A stretch of 6,940 nt of DNA from Geothrix sp. (GTDB lineage: Bacteria; Acidobacteriota; Holophagae; Holophagales; Holophagaceae). The notes beneath the pieces are model-generated. The model was not told the origin of the DNA. It worked only from the letters and a program-made list of their open reading frames with translations, and searched no databases. Shown here piece after piece: positions 5,403 to 6,940 of this stretch. A program made the translations under genes and the position numbers. Each line of letters opens with the position of its first letter. Positions within the stretch are counted from its first letter, which is position 1. The stretch lies in the NCBI GenBank assembly GCA_023701165.1, contig JAMPXL010000046.1, positions 1 to 6,940 of the forward strand. Direction: 5' to 3'.

Positions 5403-6380
5403 ATGGCCAACCTGACCCCCACTCCCCCCCCGCGTCTCCGGCACCGCCTGGAGTACGGCGCTTTCCGCCTGCTGGACGGGGTGGTCGGGCGCCTTCCCTG
5501 GGCCACGGTGCAGGCCCTGGGCGAGGCTGCCGGAACCCTCTTCTACCTGGTGGACCCCCGCCACCGCCGCATCGTGCGGGAGAACCTGCGCTTTGCGGAC
5601 CTGGGGCTGGACGAGGCCGGCACCCGGGCCCTGTCCCGGGCCTGCTTCCGGCACTTCGGGGCCCTCTTCGTGGGGCTCCTGCGCCTGCGCCACGCCACGC
5701 CCGAGGAGGTCGACCGCTGGATCCGGGTGGAGGGGCTGGAGCACTTCGACGCCGCCCAGGCCGCCGGCAAGGGCTTCATCCAGCTCACGGGGCACTACGG
5801 CAACTGGGAGGCCATCGCCCTGGCCCAGAGCCGCCACGGCCGTACCTTGGATGCCATCGGACGGGAACTGGACAATCCCCTGCTGGAACCCATCTCCCTG
5901 GCCTTCCGCACCCGGTTCGGCAACCGGGTGATCCTCAAGGATGGCGCCATGCGCGACACGCTGAAGGCCCTGAAGGCGGGGCGCGGCGTGGGTTTCCTGC
6001 TGGACCAGGACGCCCTCACCAGCGGCGTGTTCGTCCGGTTCCTGGGCCGGTGGGCCTCCACCTTCGGCACCGCCGGGAGCCTGGCGGCCCGCTACAGCCT
6101 GCCCGTGCTGCCGGTCTTCAGCTGGCCCAACCCGGACGGCACCATCACGGTGCGTTTCGAGCCCCCGTTCCAGGTGCCCGCCACCGGGGATGCGGCCAGG
6201 GACGCCTGGGTGGCCACGCAGCTCATGACCGCCCGCATTGAGGCGCAGATCCGGAAGGACCCCCGCTGGTGGTTCTGGATGCACCGGCGTTTCAAGACCC
6301 GGCCCGGAGAGGGCAGCCCCCTCCCCGCTCCGCTTCCCCCGGCAGATTGGGTAGAATCAGTACAACCTCCCCATGCCTGA
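5403..6380 (+). CDS. LpxL/HtrB-type lysophospholipid (lipid A) acyltransferase
   Basis: A 325-residue acyltransferase of the LpxL/LpxM family, which adds a secondary acyl chain to the lipid A precursor at the inner membrane. The HX4E catalytic motif is seen as GHYGNWE (H131, E136). IGRELDNPLLE (152-162), FLLDQDA (198-204) and PRWWFWMHRRFKTRP (287-301) are further family blocks. The N-terminal RLEYGAFRLLDGVVGRLPW (15-33) is the usual membrane-associated helix region, and VRENLRFA (58-65) follows as in the family. Length is normal (about 300-330). The ATG at 5403 is the only in-frame start after the TAG at 5358-5360 that keeps the whole N-terminus. It has no Shine-Dalgarno sequence because a terminator U-tract lies directly before it. 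The 3' end is Pro-rich and closes one base before the next terminator. The acceptor may be lipid A or another glycolipid. The family is sure, the substrate is not. Confidence 0.88.
   Translation: MANLTPTPPPRLRHRLEYGAFRLLDGVVGRLPWATVQALGEAAGTLFYLVDPRHRRIVRENLRFADLGLDEAGTRALSRACFRHFGALFVGLLRLRHATPEEVDRWIRVEGLEHFDAAQAAGKGFIQLTGHYGNWEAIALAQSRHGRTLDAIGRELDNPLLEPISLAFRTRFGNRVILKDGAMRDTLKALKAGRGVGFLLDQDALTSGVFVRFLGRWASTFGTAGSLAARYSLPVLPVFSWPNPDGTITVRFEPPFQVPATGDAARDAWVATQLMTARIEAQIRKDPRWWFWMHRRFKTRPGEGSPLPAPLPPADWVESVQPPHA
6352..6357 (+). promoter_or_regulatory. possible -10 element of a greA promoter inside the end of the upstream gene
   Basis: TAGAAT matches the -10 consensus at five of six positions and lies in a less GC-rich patch at the 3' end of the LpxL-type gene. 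No good -35 is visible 16-18 bases upstream. A start near 6364 would place the hairpin at 6382-6406 in the greA leader. Confidence 0.3.
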
Positions 6381-6381
6381 C

Positions 6382-6406
6382 CGGGCCCTTCGGCCCGCCT
6401 TTTTTT
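6382..6406 (+). terminator. intrinsic terminator between the LpxL-type gene and greA
   Basis: A 6-bp GC stem (CGGGCC 6382-6387 with GGCCCG 6392-6397) with a CTTC loop is followed by CC and seven T (6400-6406). It starts one base after the TGA of the acyltransferase gene and ends 24 bases before the greA ATG. It can serve as terminator of the upstream gene or as a leader attenuator of greA. Confidence 0.85.
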
Positions 6407-6419
6407 GACCCCCCTTTTC

Positions 6420-6423
6420 AGGA
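6420..6423 (+). promoter_or_regulatory. ribosome binding site of greA
   Basis: AGGA with a 7-base spacer to the ATG at 6431. It supports this start over the longer reading frame that begins at 6269 within the upstream gene. Confidence 0.6.
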
Positions 6424-6430
6424 CATCCCC

Positions 6431-6901
6431 ATGCCCAAGCACGTGCTTGTGAAGCTCGAACTGGAACTCAAGGACATCAAGCAGGCCCTCCTGGTGGAGA
6501 TCCCCCAGGAGATCGCCCGGGCGGCCGGGCAGGGCGACCTCTCGGAGAACGCCGAATACGAGCAGGCCCTGGCCAAGCGGGACATGTTCCAGAACAAGCT
6601 CGTCACCCTGGAGAAGCGCATTTCCGAGGTGGCCAGCCTGGACATCAGCCGCCTGCCCAAGTCCCGGGCCGCCTACGGGTCCAAAGTCACGATCCTCGAC
6701 CTGGACTCCGAAGAGGAGTTCACCTACACGCTGGTGCTGCCTGAGGAACTCGATGGCCATCCTCAGCATCTCAGCATCAGCTCCCCCATCGGCATGGCGC
6801 TGGTGGGCCAGGAGGAGGGCAACGAAGTGCGCGTCCAGATCCCCGCGGGTGTCCGGCGTTTCGAGATCCTGGAACTCAAGACCATTCACGATGTAGCCTA
6901 A
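6431..6901 (+). CDS. greA: transcription elongation factor GreA
   Basis: A 156-residue Gre factor. It enters the secondary channel of RNA polymerase, stimulates cleavage of backtracked RNA and so rescues stalled complexes. The N-terminal coiled coil spans about residues 5-70, with the acidic tip in GQGDLSENAEYEQA; D36 and E39 correspond to the catalytic D41 and E44 of E. coli GreA. The C-terminal FKBP-like domain shows GSKVTILDLDSEEEFTYTLV (83-102), SISSPIGMALVGQEEGNEVRVQIP (about 114-137) and FEILEL. The N-terminus lacks the usual five or so leading residues (MTPMT-like) but is otherwise complete, so length is close to the family norm of 158. The ATG at 6431 has an AGGA ribosome site. The gene is preceded by a terminator, as in the attenuated E. 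coli greA leader. Distinguishing GreA from GreB rests on overall likeness to GreA. Confidence 0.93.
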   Translation: MPKHVLVKLELELKDIKQALLVEIPQEIARAAGQGDLSENAEYEQALAKRDMFQNKLVTLEKRISEVASLDISRLPKSRAAYGSKVTILDLDSEEEFTYTLVLPEELDGHPQHLSISSPIGMALVGQEEGNEVRVQIPAGVRRFEILELKTIHDVA

Positions 6902-6910
6902 GCCGTCCCC

Positions 6911-6916
6911 AGGAGG
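6911..6916 (+). promoter_or_regulatory. strong ribosome binding site of a gene cut by the window end
   Basis: AGGAGG ten bases after the greA stop, with a 7-base spacer to an ATG at 6924 (4 bases to the ATG at 6921). It implies a further plus-strand gene in the same transcript as greA. Confidence 0.5.
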
Positions 6917-6923
6917 GGAGATG

Positions 6924-6940
6924 ATGAAGATCGGAAGAGC
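6924..6940 (+). CDS. start of an unidentified gene, truncated; final bases probably adapter
   Basis: An ATG (6924, or 6921) follows a strong ribosome binding site, but only a few codons remain. The last 13 bases match the Illumina adapter prefix, so only about the first codon can be trusted and the apparent KIGR residues should not be used. No product can be named. Confidence 0.25.
6928..6940. other. probable Illumina adapter remnant at the contig end
   Basis: AGATCGGAAGAGC, the 13-base prefix shared by Illumina TruSeq adapters, matches exactly and ends at the last base of the window. A chance exact match at this place is very unlikely. These bases should be treated as an assembly artefact, not genome. 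Confidence 0.85.

Noticed and set aside
5309..5450. Small frame beginning METLKTKEKES in the spacer before the LpxL-type gene
   Set aside because: It has no clear ribosome site and runs through the terminator and into the next gene out of frame, with Pro/Ser-rich sequence after about 20 codons.
3879..6284. An 801-codon open frame on the minus strand opposite arginine deiminase and the LpxL-type gene
   Set aside because: It lies antisense to two well-recognised genes in GC-rich DNA, where long empty frames are common. Its translation is rich in Gly, Ala, His and Gln with no domain I recognise.
6373..6408. An 11-codon leader frame (MPDRALRPAFF) spanning the terminator before greA
   Set aside because: There is no Shine-Dalgarno sequence and no run of control codons; the end is simply the T-tract read as Phe codons.

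Overview
This is a GC-rich bacterial window of about 7 kb. It holds ordinary chromosomal genes with tight spacing and several well-formed intrinsic terminators. A LpxL/HtrB-type acyltransferase and a DUF748 (AsmA-like) protein point to a diderm, Gram-negative-type cell. The mix of genes and the protein style would fit Acidobacteriota of the Holophaga/Geothrix kind, but that is a guess from general resemblance and not a proven placement. I see no mobile element, CRISPR array, tRNA or rRNA.

Layout, left to right. (1) The C-terminal part of a DUF748 protein runs in from the left edge (1-1089, +). It converges on, and overlaps by 8 bases, a minus-strand pair: a protoporphyrinogen/coproporphyrinogen oxidase (1082-2407) and, 18 bases upstream of it, a small PlsC-type acyltransferase (2426-3028). 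(2) Further upstream on the minus strand is a typical 2-Cys peroxiredoxin (3124-3705) with its own terminator (3072-3103). (3) A 254-base divergent intergenic region (3706-3959) contains a probable peroxiredoxin promoter. Directly upstream of its -35 is a perfect 10-bp inverted repeat that closely resembles an IscR/Rrf2-type operator. (4) On the plus strand come an arginine deiminase (3960-5261), a 141-base spacer ending in a strong terminator, a LpxL-type lauroyl acyltransferase-like gene (5403-6380), another strong terminator, and the transcription elongation factor GreA (6431-6901). (5) The last 13 bases (6928-6940) match the common Illumina adapter prefix exactly, so the contig end is probably artefactual.

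The genes do not form one pathway. They group as envelope/lipid functions (DUF748, PlsC-like, LpxL-like), heme synthesis, peroxide defence, arginine catabolism and transcription fidelity. The most interesting signals are regulatory: the IscR-like box beside the peroxiredoxin promoter, and the two U7 terminators placed directly in front of the LpxL-like and greA genes. No clearly new multi-gene system is visible.
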